37,516 nucleotides of DNA from Bacteroidota bacterium (GCA_014584605.1 JACTMO010000046.1:1-37516), one strand, 5' to 3'. Positions 16,109 through 24,559 are shown, counted from the stretch's first letter. Made by a program: numbers and translations. Notes: a model not told the origin generated them from the sequence alone.

Positions 16109-16924
16109 ATGCACGAGATGATCGATCTGGCCTGGAAGGACCGGGACCTGTTGCGGGATGCCGATGTGGTGGACCATATCGGCGCGGTGATCGAGAAGCT
16201 GGACCGCGGAGAGGTCCGGGTGGCCACCCCACCCGACACACCCGATGGGGCCTGGACGGTGAACGACTGGGTGAAGAAGGCCGTGGTGCTCTACTTCCCC
16301 ATCCGCCAGATGCAGACCTACGAAGTGGGCCCCCTGGAGTTCCACGACAAGATGCGCCTGAAGCACGGCTACGCGAAGCTGGGGGTGCGCGTGGTGCCCC
16401 ACGCCATCGCACGCTACGGCGCCTACCTGGCGCGCGGGGTGATCCTGATGCCCAGTTACGTGAACATCGGGGCCTACGTGGACGAGGACACGATGGTGGA
16501 CACCTGGGCCACGGTGGGCAGCTGTGCGCAGATCGGCAAGGGCGTGCACCTTAGCGGCGGCGTGGGCATCGGCGGGGTGCTCGAGCCGGTGCAGGCCGCC
16601 CCGGTGATCATCGAGGACGGCTGCTTCATCGGGTCGCGGGCCATCGTGGTGGAGGGTGTGCGCGTGGGCCGCGAGGCGGTGCTCGGGGCCAACACGGTGC
16701 TCACCGCCAGCACGCGCATCATCGACGTCACCGGTCCCACGGCCGTGGAGATGCGGGGCCATGTACCTCCGCGTTCGGTGGTGATCCCGGGCACGGTGCC
16801 CAAGCGCTTTCCGGCGGGAGAGCATGGGGTGCCCTGTGCGCTCATCATCGGCCGGCGCACCGAGAGCACCGACCGCAAGACGAGCCTCAACGAAGCCCTT
16901 CGCGAGCACGGTGTGGCGGTGTAG
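16109..16924 (+). CDS. dapD: 2,3,4,5-tetrahydropyridine-2,6-dicarboxylate N-succinyltransferase
   Basis: The product (271 aa; E. coli 274) succinylates tetrahydrodipicolinate in the diaminopimelate/lysine pathway that feeds peptidoglycan. An N-terminal helical domain is followed by left-handed beta-helix hexapeptide repeats. Diagnostic stretches are MPSYVNIGAYVDEDTMVDTW, GSCAQIGKGVHLSGGVGIGG and EDGCFIGSRAIVVEGV. The start is either ATG 16109 or the ATG three codons on (16118); both follow a -7 element very closely. The next gene starts 4 bases after the stop. Confidence 0.96.
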   Translation: MHEMIDLAWKDRDLLRDADVVDHIGAVIEKLDRGEVRVATPPDTPDGAWTVNDWVKKAVVLYFPIRQMQTYEVGPLEFHDKMRLKHGYAKLGVRVVPHAIARYGAYLARGVILMPSYVNIGAYVDEDTMVDTWATVGSCAQIGKGVHLSGGVGIGGVLEPVQAAPVIIEDGCFIGSRAIVVEGVRVGREAVLGANTVLTASTRIIDVTGPTAVEMRGHVPPRSVVIPGTVPKRFPAGEHGVPCALIIGRRTESTDRKTSLNEALREHGVAV

Positions 16925-16927
16925 GCC

Positions 16928-18208
16928 ATGGAGATCCTGGTCATCCTCCTGCTCACCCTGCTCAACGGCTTCTTCTCGTTGAGCGAGATCGCGCTGGTGA
17001 GCGTGAAGCCCGCCCGCATCCAGGCGCTGGTGGACCAGGGCGACCGGCGGGCACGCATCGTGCAGCGGCTGCTGGCCGACCCCGAGGCCTTCCTGAGCTC
17101 GGTGCAGGTGGGCATCACCCTGATCGGCATCATCGCCGGGGCCTACGGCGGAGCGGCGCTCACCGACGACCTGGCGATGGCGTTGAAGGGATGGCCCGTA
17201 CTGGCACCCTACGCGCACAACACGGCCTTCACGGTGGTCATCGGCGGGATCACCTACTTCACCATCGTGGTGGGCGAGCTGGTGCCCAAGTCCATCGCCC
17301 TTGGCACGCCCGAACCCATCGCGCTGTTCGCGGCCCCGATCATCCGCGTGTTCACCCTGGCCACCTTCCCCATCGTGAAGCTGCTGTCGGTGTCCACCAC
17401 GCTGCTGATGAAGCTCGTGCCGGAGCCCGGCGACCAGGCCGACCGGCTGAGCGCCGAGGAGCTGCGGGCCATGATCCGCACGGCCAACCTGCAGGGTGTG
17501 CTGGACCAGGCCGAGAGCGAGGCCCACCAGAACCTCTTCCGCTTCAGCGCACAGCGGGCCCGCACCTTGATGACCCATCGCGGCCAGGTGGAGTGGATCG
17601 ACAGCACCCGTCCGCTCGCCGAGATCGTGGCCCAGGTGCGCGACAGCCTGCGCTCGAAGTTCCCGGTGTGCCGCGGCACGGTGGACGAGATCGAGGGCAC
17701 CCTTAGCGCGCGCGACCTCCTGGAGCAGGAGGACAGCCCCGGCTTCACCCTGCAACAGGTGGTGGTGCCGCCGATCATCGTACCCGAGAACGCCGAGGCC
17801 TTCGACATCCTCCGCCGCTTCAAGCGCAGCAAGCAGTACATCGCGCTGGTGGTGGACGAGCACGGGCAGTTCGAGGGGGTCGTCACCCTCCACGACCTCA
17901 CCGAGGCCATCGTGGGCGACCTGCCCGACGAGGACGAGGAGCACCTGGCCAGCATGGTCCAGCGTGCCGACGGCAGCTGGCTGGTGGATGGGCAGGTGCT
18001 CATCGGCGACCTCAACCAGCGGCTGGGCCGCACCCTCATCGACGAGGAGTCCACCAGCTACGCCACGGTCGCCGGTTTCTTCCTGGGCCGCCTGGAGCGC
18101 ATCCCCACCGCCGGCGACCGGGTGCAGGACGAGGAGTTCACAGGTGAAGTGCTGGACATGGACGGCAACCGCATCGACAAGGTGCTCATCATCCCGCGCA
18201 CCCGGTGA
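16928..18208 (+). CDS. CNNM/CorC (HlyC/CorC) family transporter, DUF21 + CBS pair + CorC_HlyC
   Basis: The product (426 aa) has an N-terminal DUF21 membrane domain of four hydrophobic segments (about 1-20, 57-80, 95-120 and 133-155) containing NGFFSLSEIALVSVK. A pair of CBS domains follows (about 205-335, including VVDEHGQFEGVVTLHDLTEAI), then a C-terminal CorC/HlyC domain ending GEVLDMDGNRIDKVLI. Relatives are Mg2+/Co2+ efflux or resistance proteins. The gliding protein GldE of Bacteroidota has the same architecture, so GldE is an alternative that the context does not support. It lies between dapD (4-base gap) and the GT9 gene (4-base overlap). Confidence 0.9.
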   Translation: MEILVILLLTLLNGFFSLSEIALVSVKPARIQALVDQGDRRARIVQRLLADPEAFLSSVQVGITLIGIIAGAYGGAALTDDLAMALKGWPVLAPYAHNTAFTVVIGGITYFTIVVGELVPKSIALGTPEPIALFAAPIIRVFTLATFPIVKLLSVSTTLLMKLVPEPGDQADRLSAEELRAMIRTANLQGVLDQAESEAHQNLFRFSAQRARTLMTHRGQVEWIDSTRPLAEIVAQVRDSLRSKFPVCRGTVDEIEGTLSARDLLEQEDSPGFTLQQVVVPPIIVPENAEAFDILRRFKRSKQYIALVVDEHGQFEGVVTLHDLTEAIVGDLPDEDEEHLASMVQRADGSWLVDGQVLIGDLNQRLGRTLIDEESTSYATVAGFFLGRLERIPTAGDRVQDEEFTGEVLDMDGNRIDKVLIIPRTR

Positions 18209-19209
18209 AGCGCTTCCTCATCGTCCAAACGGCCTTCCTCGGCGACGTGGTGCTGGCCACCGGCGTGCTGGAGAAGCTGCACGCCTTCTTCCCCGACGCC
18301 GCCATCGACCTGGTGGTGCGCAAAGGCAACGAAGGGCTCTTCGCCGGTCATCCCTTCCTGCGGAAGGTGCATGTGTGGAACAAGGGCAAGGGCAAGTATG
18401 GATCGTTGCTGGGCCTGATCCGGGACCTGCGGCGCACCGAGTATGATCATGTGATCAACGGCCAGCGCTTCCTGTCCACCGGCTTGATGACCGTGCTGGC
18501 CCGCGGCGGCGAGCGCGTTGGCTACGACCGGAACCCGCTCAGCAGGCTGTTCACCCGGCGGGTGCCGCACGTGATCGGCGATGGCCGCCACGAGATGGAC
18601 CGCCTCAACGCGCTGATCGCGCACCTCACCGACGGCGTGCGACCGCTGCCGCGCCTGCACCCGTCCGCCACGCACCGTGCCGAGGTCGCTGCGGTCCTCG
18701 GCGCTTCGGGACCGGCGCACGCGTCGACCACCCTCCCGCCCTACTTCTGCATCGCGCCGGCCTCCGTGTGGTTCACCAAGCAGTGGCCGGCGCACAAGTG
18801 GACCGAACTGATCCGCGTCCTGCCTGCCGACCACCGCATCCTGCTGATCGGTGCATCGGGCGATGCGGCGCTCTGTGAACGCATCGCCCGGGCCGCAGGG
18901 CGTGGCGAGGTGCTGGCCGGCAGGCTCTCCCTGCTGGGCACGGCCGTGCTGATGGAGGGTGCCGTGATGAACCATGTGAACGACAGCGCCCCCCTGCACA
19001 TCGCCAGCGCCATGAACGCCCCGGTGACGGTGGTCTTCTGCAGCACCGTGCCCGCCTTCGGTTTCGGGCCGCTGCGGGCCAACGGCCGCATCGTCGAGGT
19101 CCGGGGAACGCTGGACTGCCGCCCCTGTGGCCTGCACGGTCACAAGACCTGTCCGAAGGGTCACTTCCGCTGTGCGGAGGAGATCGCCACGGACCAGGTG
19201 GCGGGCTGA
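18205..19209 (+). CDS. Glycosyltransferase family 9 (heptosyltransferase-like)
   Basis: The product (334 aa) carries the GT9 opening IVQTAFLGDVVLATGVLEKL, the central CIAPASVWFTKQWPAHKW, and the C-terminal donor-site region VNDSAPLHIASAMNAPVTVVF followed by a Cys-rich tail (CRPCGLHGHKTC). GT9 enzymes transfer heptose to the lipopolysaccharide inner core at the cytoplasmic face of the inner membrane. The start is GTG at 18205, overlapping the transporter stop (GTGA), which indicates translational coupling. The exact sugar and acceptor are not known. Confidence 0.9.
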   Translation: MKRFLIVQTAFLGDVVLATGVLEKLHAFFPDAAIDLVVRKGNEGLFAGHPFLRKVHVWNKGKGKYGSLLGLIRDLRRTEYDHVINGQRFLSTGLMTVLARGGERVGYDRNPLSRLFTRRVPHVIGDGRHEMDRLNALIAHLTDGVRPLPRLHPSATHRAEVAAVLGASGPAHASTTLPPYFCIAPASVWFTKQWPAHKWTELIRVLPADHRILLIGASGDAALCERIARAAGRGEVLAGRLSLLGTAVLMEGAVMNHVNDSAPLHIASAMNAPVTVVFCSTVPAFGFGPLRANGRIVEVRGTLDCRPCGLHGHKTCPKGHFRCAEEIATDQVAG

Positions 19210-19252
19210 GGTCCGGCGGCGGGCCCCATGGCAGTCCGTTCGCCGGGTGGGC

Positions 19253-20908
19253 TCAGGGCCTGATGACCATGGTGTGCATGCGCGTACCCAGGCCGAGAAG
19301 CTCGAGCACATAGCTGCCCGCCGGCAATGGCGTAAGGTCCATGCCTCCGCTCACCTGCCCGTGCGCTGCGCTGCGCAACAGCTCGCGGCCGCCCAGGTCC
19401 AGCACGCGGAGCCCGGTGACCGGCGACGGTGCCTGCCAGGTGATCCGGTCTCCGGGGACGGGAAAGACCCTGACCGCCTCGGCGCTCCTGTCGGGCAGGC
19501 CCAGGTTCGGGTCCACCACGATGAACTGCCACATCATCATGTTGATGTGGGCCAGGTTGTGGCAGTGGTACATCAGCGGCCATCCATCGGTAGCGTACAC
19601 GGCGAAGCGCATGATGATGCGCACCGTGTCGCCCACGTCCACGTTCACCACCGACTTGGGCCCGGCCTCCCAGGGTGCCGGCGCCACGCCGTCGCGGTCC
19701 AGCACATAGAACGCTCCGCCGTGGATGGTGATCGGGTGGGCGATGTTGGACAGGTTGACGAACTCCCAGATCTCGGTGGCGCCCAGCAACACCGTATCGT
19801 TGATCACGTTCATGTCCCACTCCGCGCCATTGATGGTGAACATGCCGACGTCGCCCACCATGCCCATGCCCTCGATGACCTTGGTGCGGGTGACCGATGC
19901 CGAGCTCTCCGGATAGGGTTGCACGTTGGCCAGCGTGGCGGGGAGGCTGGTGACGGGGTTGGCCGTGGGCGCGGTGACGCGGATGCGCAGCACGGCGAAA
20001 TCGGCCCCGTTGAGCGCGCTGCTCTCCCAAAGGATGTTGCCGCTGCCCGGTACGCTCTGGGGCAGCTCGCTGCCGAAGCTCATCAGCAGCAGGCTGTCGC
20101 CCTCCATGCCGGTGAGGTCCAGCAGCAGTTCCGCACGCTCCCCGCTGGAGAGCATCAGGCGGTCCATGGGCGCCGGTGCGGCGAGCAGGCCGTTCTCACC
20201 CCCGATCACGTGGAAGGTGGTCCCCTCCTGGAAGCCGAAGCGGTAGTAGCGGGCCGTGGAGGCGTTGGCCAGCCGCAGGCGCACCACCTGTGCAGGGCAC
20301 TCCAGGAAGGGCCGGGCGGTGCCGTTCACCAGGATGCTGTCCCCCAGCGGCGCGTTGATGAATTGGCCCGTGGGGCTGAACCGCTTGTCCTGCACCACCA
20401 CGGGGAAGTCGTCCACGCCCCATTGCCGCGGCAGATCGAGGGCGGCCTCCTCCGCATCGCGCACGATCAGCAACCCGGCGGCCCCCTTGCCCACCTGCTG
20501 GCCGATCAGGTCCATGGTGTGCGGGTGGTAGGTGTACATGCTCGCCTTGTCGATCACCTTGTACTTCACGTCCCAGGTGCCGCCCGGGGCGATCTCCCGC
20601 GGCGGACTTCCATCGAACACCGGCGGCACCTCCAGGCCGTTCCAGTGCATGGTGGTGATCTCGTTGAGCTGGTTGTACACCTTGAAGCGCGCCGTGTCGC
20701 CCTGTTGCAGCTCGAGGGCATAGCCCAGGTACGGCGCGTTGATGCCGTAGGTCTCGGTGACCCAACCCGGGTAGAATTCCTTGGTGGAGGGCGCCACCAC
20801 CAGGTGGAAGGTGTCGGCCGTCATCAGCGGCGGTATGGCCAGCGGGTTCTGGCCGAAGGATGCACCGCCCACCAGCAGTGCCGTGCCATGCAACAGGAGC
20901 TTCCGCAT
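19253..20908 (-). CDS. Secreted multicopper-oxidase-like protein with T9SS sorting domain
   Basis: The product (551 aa) has a signal peptide (1-19), three cupredoxin domains of the CueO/CotA/SufI type, and a C-terminal T9SS sorting domain (from VRVFPVPGDRITW, about 479). The type 1 copper ligands are intact: His391, Cys449, His454 and Met459 in HPITIHG and HCHNLAHINMMM. In the trinuclear site, HWHG has become HWNG (Asn90) and HPFHIHG has become HPITIHG (Thr394), so two of the eight expected histidines are missing; His88, the HPH pair (128/130), His396, His448 and His450 remain. ATG 20908 is chosen for the signal peptide; the open frame extends to 21007. Redox activity is therefore uncertain. 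Confidence 0.9.
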   Translation of the reverse strand: MRKLLLHGTALLVGGASFGQNPLAIPPLMTADTFHLVVAPSTKEFYPGWVTETYGINAPYLGYALELQQGDTARFKVYNQLNEITTMHWNGLEVPPVFDGSPPREIAPGGTWDVKYKVIDKASMYTYHPHTMDLIGQQVGKGAAGLLIVRDAEEAALDLPRQWGVDDFPVVVQDKRFSPTGQFINAPLGDSILVNGTARPFLECPAQVVRLRLANASTARYYRFGFQEGTTFHVIGGENGLLAAPAPMDRLMLSSGERAELLLDLTGMEGDSLLLMSFGSELPQSVPGSGNILWESSALNGADFAVLRIRVTAPTANPVTSLPATLANVQPYPESSASVTRTKVIEGMGMVGDVGMFTINGAEWDMNVINDTVLLGATEIWEFVNLSNIAHPITIHGGAFYVLDRDGVAPAPWEAGPKSVVNVDVGDTVRIIMRFAVYATDGWPLMYHCHNLAHINMMMWQFIVVDPNLGLPDRSAEAVRVFPVPGDRITWQAPSPVTGLRVLDLGGRELLRSAAHGQVSGGMDLTPLPAGSYVLELLGLGTRMHTMVIRP

Positions 20909-20929
20909 GCGTTCCAGGAGTTGGTTCGG

Positions 20930-20944
20930 GGCCCAAAGTGGGCC
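20930..20944. promoter_or_regulatory. Small palindrome overlapping the likely promoter of the multicopper gene
   Basis: GGCCCA, AAG, TGGGCC forms a perfect 6-bp inverted repeat 22 bases upstream of the multicopper gene start. On the minus strand it overlaps CCACTTTG, a two-mismatch -7 element. It could be an operator, but this is speculative. Confidence 0.25.
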
Positions 20945-21051
20945 ACCGGCGAGCGGCGCGCCATGATGCGCATCAGCCCGTGTCGTCCGCAGGCCCCTGG
21001 TCCGCATCGCCGGTGAAGCCTCTTCGCAGGCGGGACGCAGGTCCGGCCGCG

Positions 21052-21059
21052 TAGTTTCG
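21052..21059 (+). promoter_or_regulatory. Bacteroidetes-type -7 element for the five-gene operon
   Basis: TAGTTTCG, one change from TAnnTTTG, lies 19 bases before the ATG at 21079. Confidence 0.5.
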
Positions 21060-21078
21060 CGGTCCCGCCCGTGCAGCC

Positions 21079-21402
21079 ATGAGCATCGACCGCCTGCAGC
21101 AGTTGCGCCAGCTCCTGGCCGAAGAGCCGGGCGACCTCTTTCTGCGCTACGCCATCGCCCTGGAGCACCGACGGCTGGGCGCCACCGCAGAAGCCATCGC
21201 GGACCTGGAGGCGCTGCTGCGCGAAGCCCCGCAGCACATCGCCTCCTATTACCAGCTGGCGCTTATGCTGGCCGAGGCGGACCGCACGGACGATGCGCTG
21301 GATGTGTGCGATGCGGGCCTGCTGCAGTGCTTGGTGGCCGGCGACCGCAAGGCGAGGGCCGAACTGCAGGAGCTGCGCAACACCATCGCGGAGGCGGAAT
21401 GA
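21079..21402 (+). CDS. Small tetratricopeptide-repeat protein
   Basis: The product (107 aa) is entirely helical with two to three TPR units: DLFLRYAIALEHRRLGATAE, AIADLEALLREAPQHIASYY and QLALMLAEADRTDDALDVCD. It has no signal peptide, so it is cytoplasmic and probably a protein-interaction module. It is the first gene of a tightly packed plus-strand operon, and its stop overlaps the next start (ATGA). No specific partner can be named. Confidence 0.85.
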   Translation: MSIDRLQQLRQLLAEEPGDLFLRYAIALEHRRLGATAEAIADLEALLREAPQHIASYYQLALMLAEADRTDDALDVCDAGLLQCLVAGDRKARAELQELRNTIAEAE

Positions 21403-22322
21403 GGCTGCGCGCCGCCCTTGCAGCGGTGGCCGCCACCGCGCTCCTTGGCAGCCTGGTCTCCGTGGCCCCCTGGCTGGCGGTGACCGCACCGGTGGGCGCC
21501 CGCACGCTGGTCGTGGAAGGGTGGGTCCCTGCGGACCGGCTGCCCGAAGTGCTGCGCCTGGCCCGGGCGCGACGGGTGGAACAGGTCTTTGTCACCGGTG
21601 GCGGCCGCCCCCTGGCCCACTACCTCCGCGCCGGCGACACGCTGGTCGTAGGCCACGCACCGATGCCGGGCATCTGGCGGCTGGAGCTCGCGGGGTTGCC
21701 CGGGCAGGGGTGGCAAATACGAACGGAGGCAGGCATCCTGCGCGAAGGCGTTGCGGGCGATGCCACGGAAGTGGTGGACGTCGACCTGCGGAGCGGGTCG
21801 CGGACCTTGCGACTGGCCGTGCTGGGCGGAACGGTGGGCGACAGCACGGCCCTCCTGTTCGTGCGGGACCTGCGGCAGGCCGGGCGGAGCATGGCGGAGA
21901 CCGGACATGAGGCGGCGATCCACCACGCCAGCGGTGCACGCACCTCCTGTCCCCTGACCTGGGCGGAGGACCGCGTACGGCTGCTGGTGCGCCTCGGTCT
22001 GCCGCCGGGCGCCGTGCATGCCGTGCAAGGCCCCCTGGACCTGTCCGGCAGGACGGCTGCGGCCGCCCAGGCCATGGCCACAGCGGCCCGCCGCAAAGGA
22101 CTGGGCACCTACGATGTGCTGACCCTGGGCGTCCATGCCCGTCGCACCCGCAACGCACACCGCCGCGCCGGCGGAGGGGCGCTGCGGGTGGGTGTGATCG
22201 CGCTGCCCGACCCGCGCGTGCCGCCGCACACCTGGTGGCTGAGACCCGCCGCCTGGCCCGTGGTGGCCAAGGAACTGGCCGGTCTGCTGCGCGACGGCTT
22301 CACCGGTACCTTTGGGACGTGA
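21399..22322 (+). CDS. YdcF/SanA-like (DUF218-type) protein
   Basis: The product (307 aa) has an N-terminal signal/anchor segment (about 1-30) and then ARTLVVEGWVPADRL, LARARRVEQVFVTGG and later TRNAHRRAGGG, a layout seen in the YdcF/SanA/ElyC superfamily of Bacteroidota and cyanobacteria. An extra beta-rich insertion occupies about 75-165. Family members are implicated in envelope integrity, but no reaction is established. ATG 21399 overlaps the TPR gene stop; its own stop overlaps the GTG start of the next gene. Assignment is by motif only. Confidence 0.6.
   Translation: MRLRAALAAVAATALLGSLVSVAPWLAVTAPVGARTLVVEGWVPADRLPEVLRLARARRVEQVFVTGGGRPLAHYLRAGDTLVVGHAPMPGIWRLELAGLPGQGWQIRTEAGILREGVAGDATEVVDVDLRSGSRTLRLAVLGGTVGDSTALLFVRDLRQAGRSMAETGHEAAIHHASGARTSCPLTWAEDRVRLLVRLGLPPGAVHAVQGPLDLSGRTAAAAQAMATAARRKGLGTYDVLTLGVHARRTRNAHRRAGGGALRVGVIALPDPRVPPHTWWLRPAAWPVVAKELAGLLRDGFTGTFGT
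22307..22314 (+). promoter_or_regulatory. Internal Bacteroidetes-type -7 element
   Basis: TACCTTTG is a perfect match to TAnnTTTG, lies inside the end of the YdcF-like gene and stops 4 bases before the GTG start at 22319. It may give the nuclease-like gene its own leaderless transcript. Confidence 0.5.
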
Positions 22323-23587
22323 CCCGCACCAAGTTCCACACCCTCGCCCTGCTGCTCGCGCTCTACGGGGCCGCCCGGACCACGGAGGCACAGACCACCT
22401 TGCGCGTCATGACCTACAACCTGCTGGCCTTCCCCGAACCGGTGCCTGCGGGCAGGCAGGATACGCTGGCCCGCATCGTGGCCCATGCACGGCCGGACCT
22501 GCTCCTGGCCCAGGAGGTCCGCACCCTGGCCGGTGCCAACCTGGTGCTCAACGATGCGCTCAACTCCGGCGGGGTCACGCGGTTCAGCCGGGCCGACTGG
22601 GTGCCGCAGATCAGCGACCCCAACAACACGGAGAAGCTGCAACAGCTCCTCTACTACGACCACGAGCGCTTCACGCTCACCGGCCAGCAGACGCTCACCA
22701 CGGCGGTTCGCGACATCAACGTGTACACGCTGCTGGTGAACGACGTGGACCTGCCGCAGAGCCAGGACAGCACCTTCATCACCGTGTACGTGGTGCACCT
22801 CAAGGCCAGCACCGGCGCGGTGAACGAGTATGCGCGCCAGCAGATGGCCGCAGTGCTCATGGCGCATCTCGCCACGCTTCCCGCAGGTCGCAACGTGATC
22901 GTGGCGGGCGACATGAACCTGTACGGGGCCGATGAGGCGGCCTATGCCACACTGACCACCGGCGGTGGCGGCAATCCCTTGCAGGACCCGCTGATCCTGC
23001 CCATAGCCTGGAACAGCAACTCGGCGATGGCCGAGCACCACACCCAGAGCACGCGCACCAACGTGCTCTACGGCGAAGGCGCGGGCGGTGGGATGGACGA
23101 CCGTTTCGACATCATCCTGCTGAGCCAGGCGGCGATGACGGGTACGGACCGCCTGAGCTACGTGGCCGGAAGCTGCCGCCCGGTGGGCAACTCGGGCACC
23201 TGCTTCAACAACAACATCCTCGATTGCAGCACCGGCCAGGCACCCCTGGAGGTGCTCCGGGCGCTGTACTACATGAGCGACCACCTGCCGGTGGTGCTGG
23301 ACCTGAGCTTCAACGGCGTGGTGGCGGGCGCCGGACCGCTGGAAGCCCCCGCCCCACTGTCCCTGCACCACCGCGCCGACGGCACCCTGTTCCTGCAGGC
23401 TTCGCGCGACGGGCACGGGCTGTTGGAACGTTGGGATGCGCAGGGCCGCCTGCTGGAACGCCGCAACATCGCCTTTGGCGCAGGCACCACGGAACTTCCC
23501 GTGACCGGGTCGGTCCCGGGGTTGCAGGTGGCCGTGCTGCACGTGGACGGCCGGGCCGTTCGTCACCCCTATCTCATCCTGCCATGA
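22319..23587 (+). CDS. Secreted endonuclease/exonuclease/phosphatase-family protein with C-terminal sorting domain
   Basis: The product (422 aa) begins with a signal peptide (about 1-24, ending TTEAQ). The EEP fold is recognised from RVMTYNLLAFP, DLLLAQEVRT, VVHLKAS, VIVAGDMNLYG and YMSDHLPVVLDL, which supply the catalytic Asn, Glu, Asp, Asn and His of DNase I-like enzymes. A Cys-containing loop (GSCRPVGNSGTCFNN) may form disulfides. The last 70 residues, ending HPYLILP, look like a T9SS sorting domain. The GTG start at 22319 overlaps the previous stop (GTGA). A secreted nuclease or phosphodiesterase is likely; the substrate is not known. Confidence 0.85.
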   Translation: MTRTKFHTLALLLALYGAARTTEAQTTLRVMTYNLLAFPEPVPAGRQDTLARIVAHARPDLLLAQEVRTLAGANLVLNDALNSGGVTRFSRADWVPQISDPNNTEKLQQLLYYDHERFTLTGQQTLTTAVRDINVYTLLVNDVDLPQSQDSTFITVYVVHLKASTGAVNEYARQQMAAVLMAHLATLPAGRNVIVAGDMNLYGADEAAYATLTTGGGGNPLQDPLILPIAWNSNSAMAEHHTQSTRTNVLYGEGAGGGMDDRFDIILLSQAAMTGTDRLSYVAGSCRPVGNSGTCFNNNILDCSTGQAPLEVLRALYYMSDHLPVVLDLSFNGVVAGAGPLEAPAPLSLHHRADGTLFLQASRDGHGLLERWDAQGRLLERRNIAFGAGTTELPVTGSVPGLQVAVLHVDGRAVRHPYLILP

Positions 23588-24102
23588 CGGATGCACGTCC
23601 CGCACCGGAGGAGGTCCCCGCGTTCTATCGGGGCTATGTGGATGCCGCCCAGGGCCGGGACCTCCCGGAAGCCCTGGTCCACGCGGCCCAGGCCGTGCTG
23701 AACGCCTTCGGGGCGGTACCCTCCGCGCAGATCGACCACCGGTATGCACCCGGCAAGTGGACCGTGCGCGAGGTGCTGCTGCACCTCAACGATACGGAGC
23801 GCGTGTTCGCTTATCGGGCCCTCCGCTTCGCACGGATGGATGCCACGCCGCTGCCGGGCTTCGACGAGGATGCCTATGTGCCGGCGGCACGGGCCGCCCG
23901 CCGCAGCATGGACGACCTGCTGGCGGAGCATCGGGCGGTGCATCAGGCCACCCTGGCACTGTTCCGGAGCTTTGGTCCGGAGGACCTGCTACGCACCGGG
24001 ACGGCGGGCGGCAAGACGATCAGTGTGCGCGCCCTCGGCTGGGCCACGGCGGGGCATGCGCTCCACCATGTCCGGCTGTTGCACGAACGATACCTGCGCT
24101 GA
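23584..24102 (+). CDS. DinB-superfamily protein
   Basis: The product (172 aa) has the DinB_2 four-helix pattern: YAPGKWTVREVLLHLNDTER, an intermediate helical region, and the C-terminal GHALHHVRLLHERYL. The histidines in LLHLND and GHALHH are the expected metal-binding positions. DinB proteins are thiol-transferase-like or metal-dependent hydrolases with diverse substrates, none predictable here. The ATG overlaps the previous stop (ATGA), continuing the operon. Confidence 0.85.
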   Translation: MTDARPAPEEVPAFYRGYVDAAQGRDLPEALVHAAQAVLNAFGAVPSAQIDHRYAPGKWTVREVLLHLNDTERVFAYRALRFARMDATPLPGFDEDAYVPAARAARRSMDDLLAEHRAVHQATLALFRSFGPEDLLRTGTAGGKTISVRALGWATAGHALHHVRLLHERYLR

Positions 24103-24103
24103 C

Positions 24104-24559
24104 ATGCGAAGCATCCACGACTGGTTCGCAGCCTACGGCGAGAGCCATCAGCACCCCATGAACAAGGCGTTCCATTGGGTGTGCATCCCGGTGATCTTCC
24201 TGAGCATCGTGGGCCTGCTGTGGTCCATACCCTCGCCGGTGGCCACACCGCATGTCTGGGCCTGGGCCGCGGTGGCTTTCGTGGCGCTGTTCTACGCACG
24301 CCTTTCCAAGCCGATGATGCTGGCGATGGTGGCCTGGTGCCTGCTGTGCCTGGGGCTCGTGTGGGCGCTGGAGCGCTCGCTGCCCATCCCCTTGTGGGTG
24401 AGCTGCCTGGTGCTGTTCGTTGCAGGATGGACCGGGCAGTTCATCGGGCACCACATCGAAGGCCGCAAGCCCAGCTTCTTCCAGGACCTGCAGTTCCTGA
24501 TGATCGGGCCGGCGTGGCTGATGGGCGATCTGTTCCGGCGCGTGGGACTGCGCTACTGA
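24104..24559 (+). CDS. DUF962/Mpo1-like membrane protein (putative 2-hydroxy fatty acid dioxygenase)
   Basis: The product (151 aa) has about four membrane segments and the conserved histidine motifs of the Mpo1/YGL010w family: HPMNKAFHWVCIPVIF near the N-terminus and TGQFIGHHIEGRKPSFFQDL near the C-terminus. Yeast Mpo1 is an Fe(II)-dependent dioxygenase in alpha-oxidation of 2-hydroxy fatty acids, so a lipid-degrading role is a reasonable inference. The start lies 1 base after the DinB stop. Its 3' end overlaps the convergent lipoprotein gene by 7 bases. Confidence 0.85.
   Translation: MRSIHDWFAAYGESHQHPMNKAFHWVCIPVIFLSIVGLLWSIPSPVATPHVWAWAAVAFVALFYARLSKPMMLAMVAWCLLCLGLVWALERSLPIPLWVSCLVLFVAGWTGQFIGHHIEGRKPSFFQDLQFLMIGPAWLMGDLFRRVGLRY

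Noticed and set aside
15521-17944. 807-residue minus-strand open frame
   Set aside because: It runs antisense through dapD and the CNNM transporter and in the wrong frame of ruvX; no domain is recognisable.
16928-18208. Naming the CNNM-type gene gldE
   Set aside because: The architecture fits GldE, but no other gliding genes are nearby and generic CNNM/CorC proteins look the same at this level.
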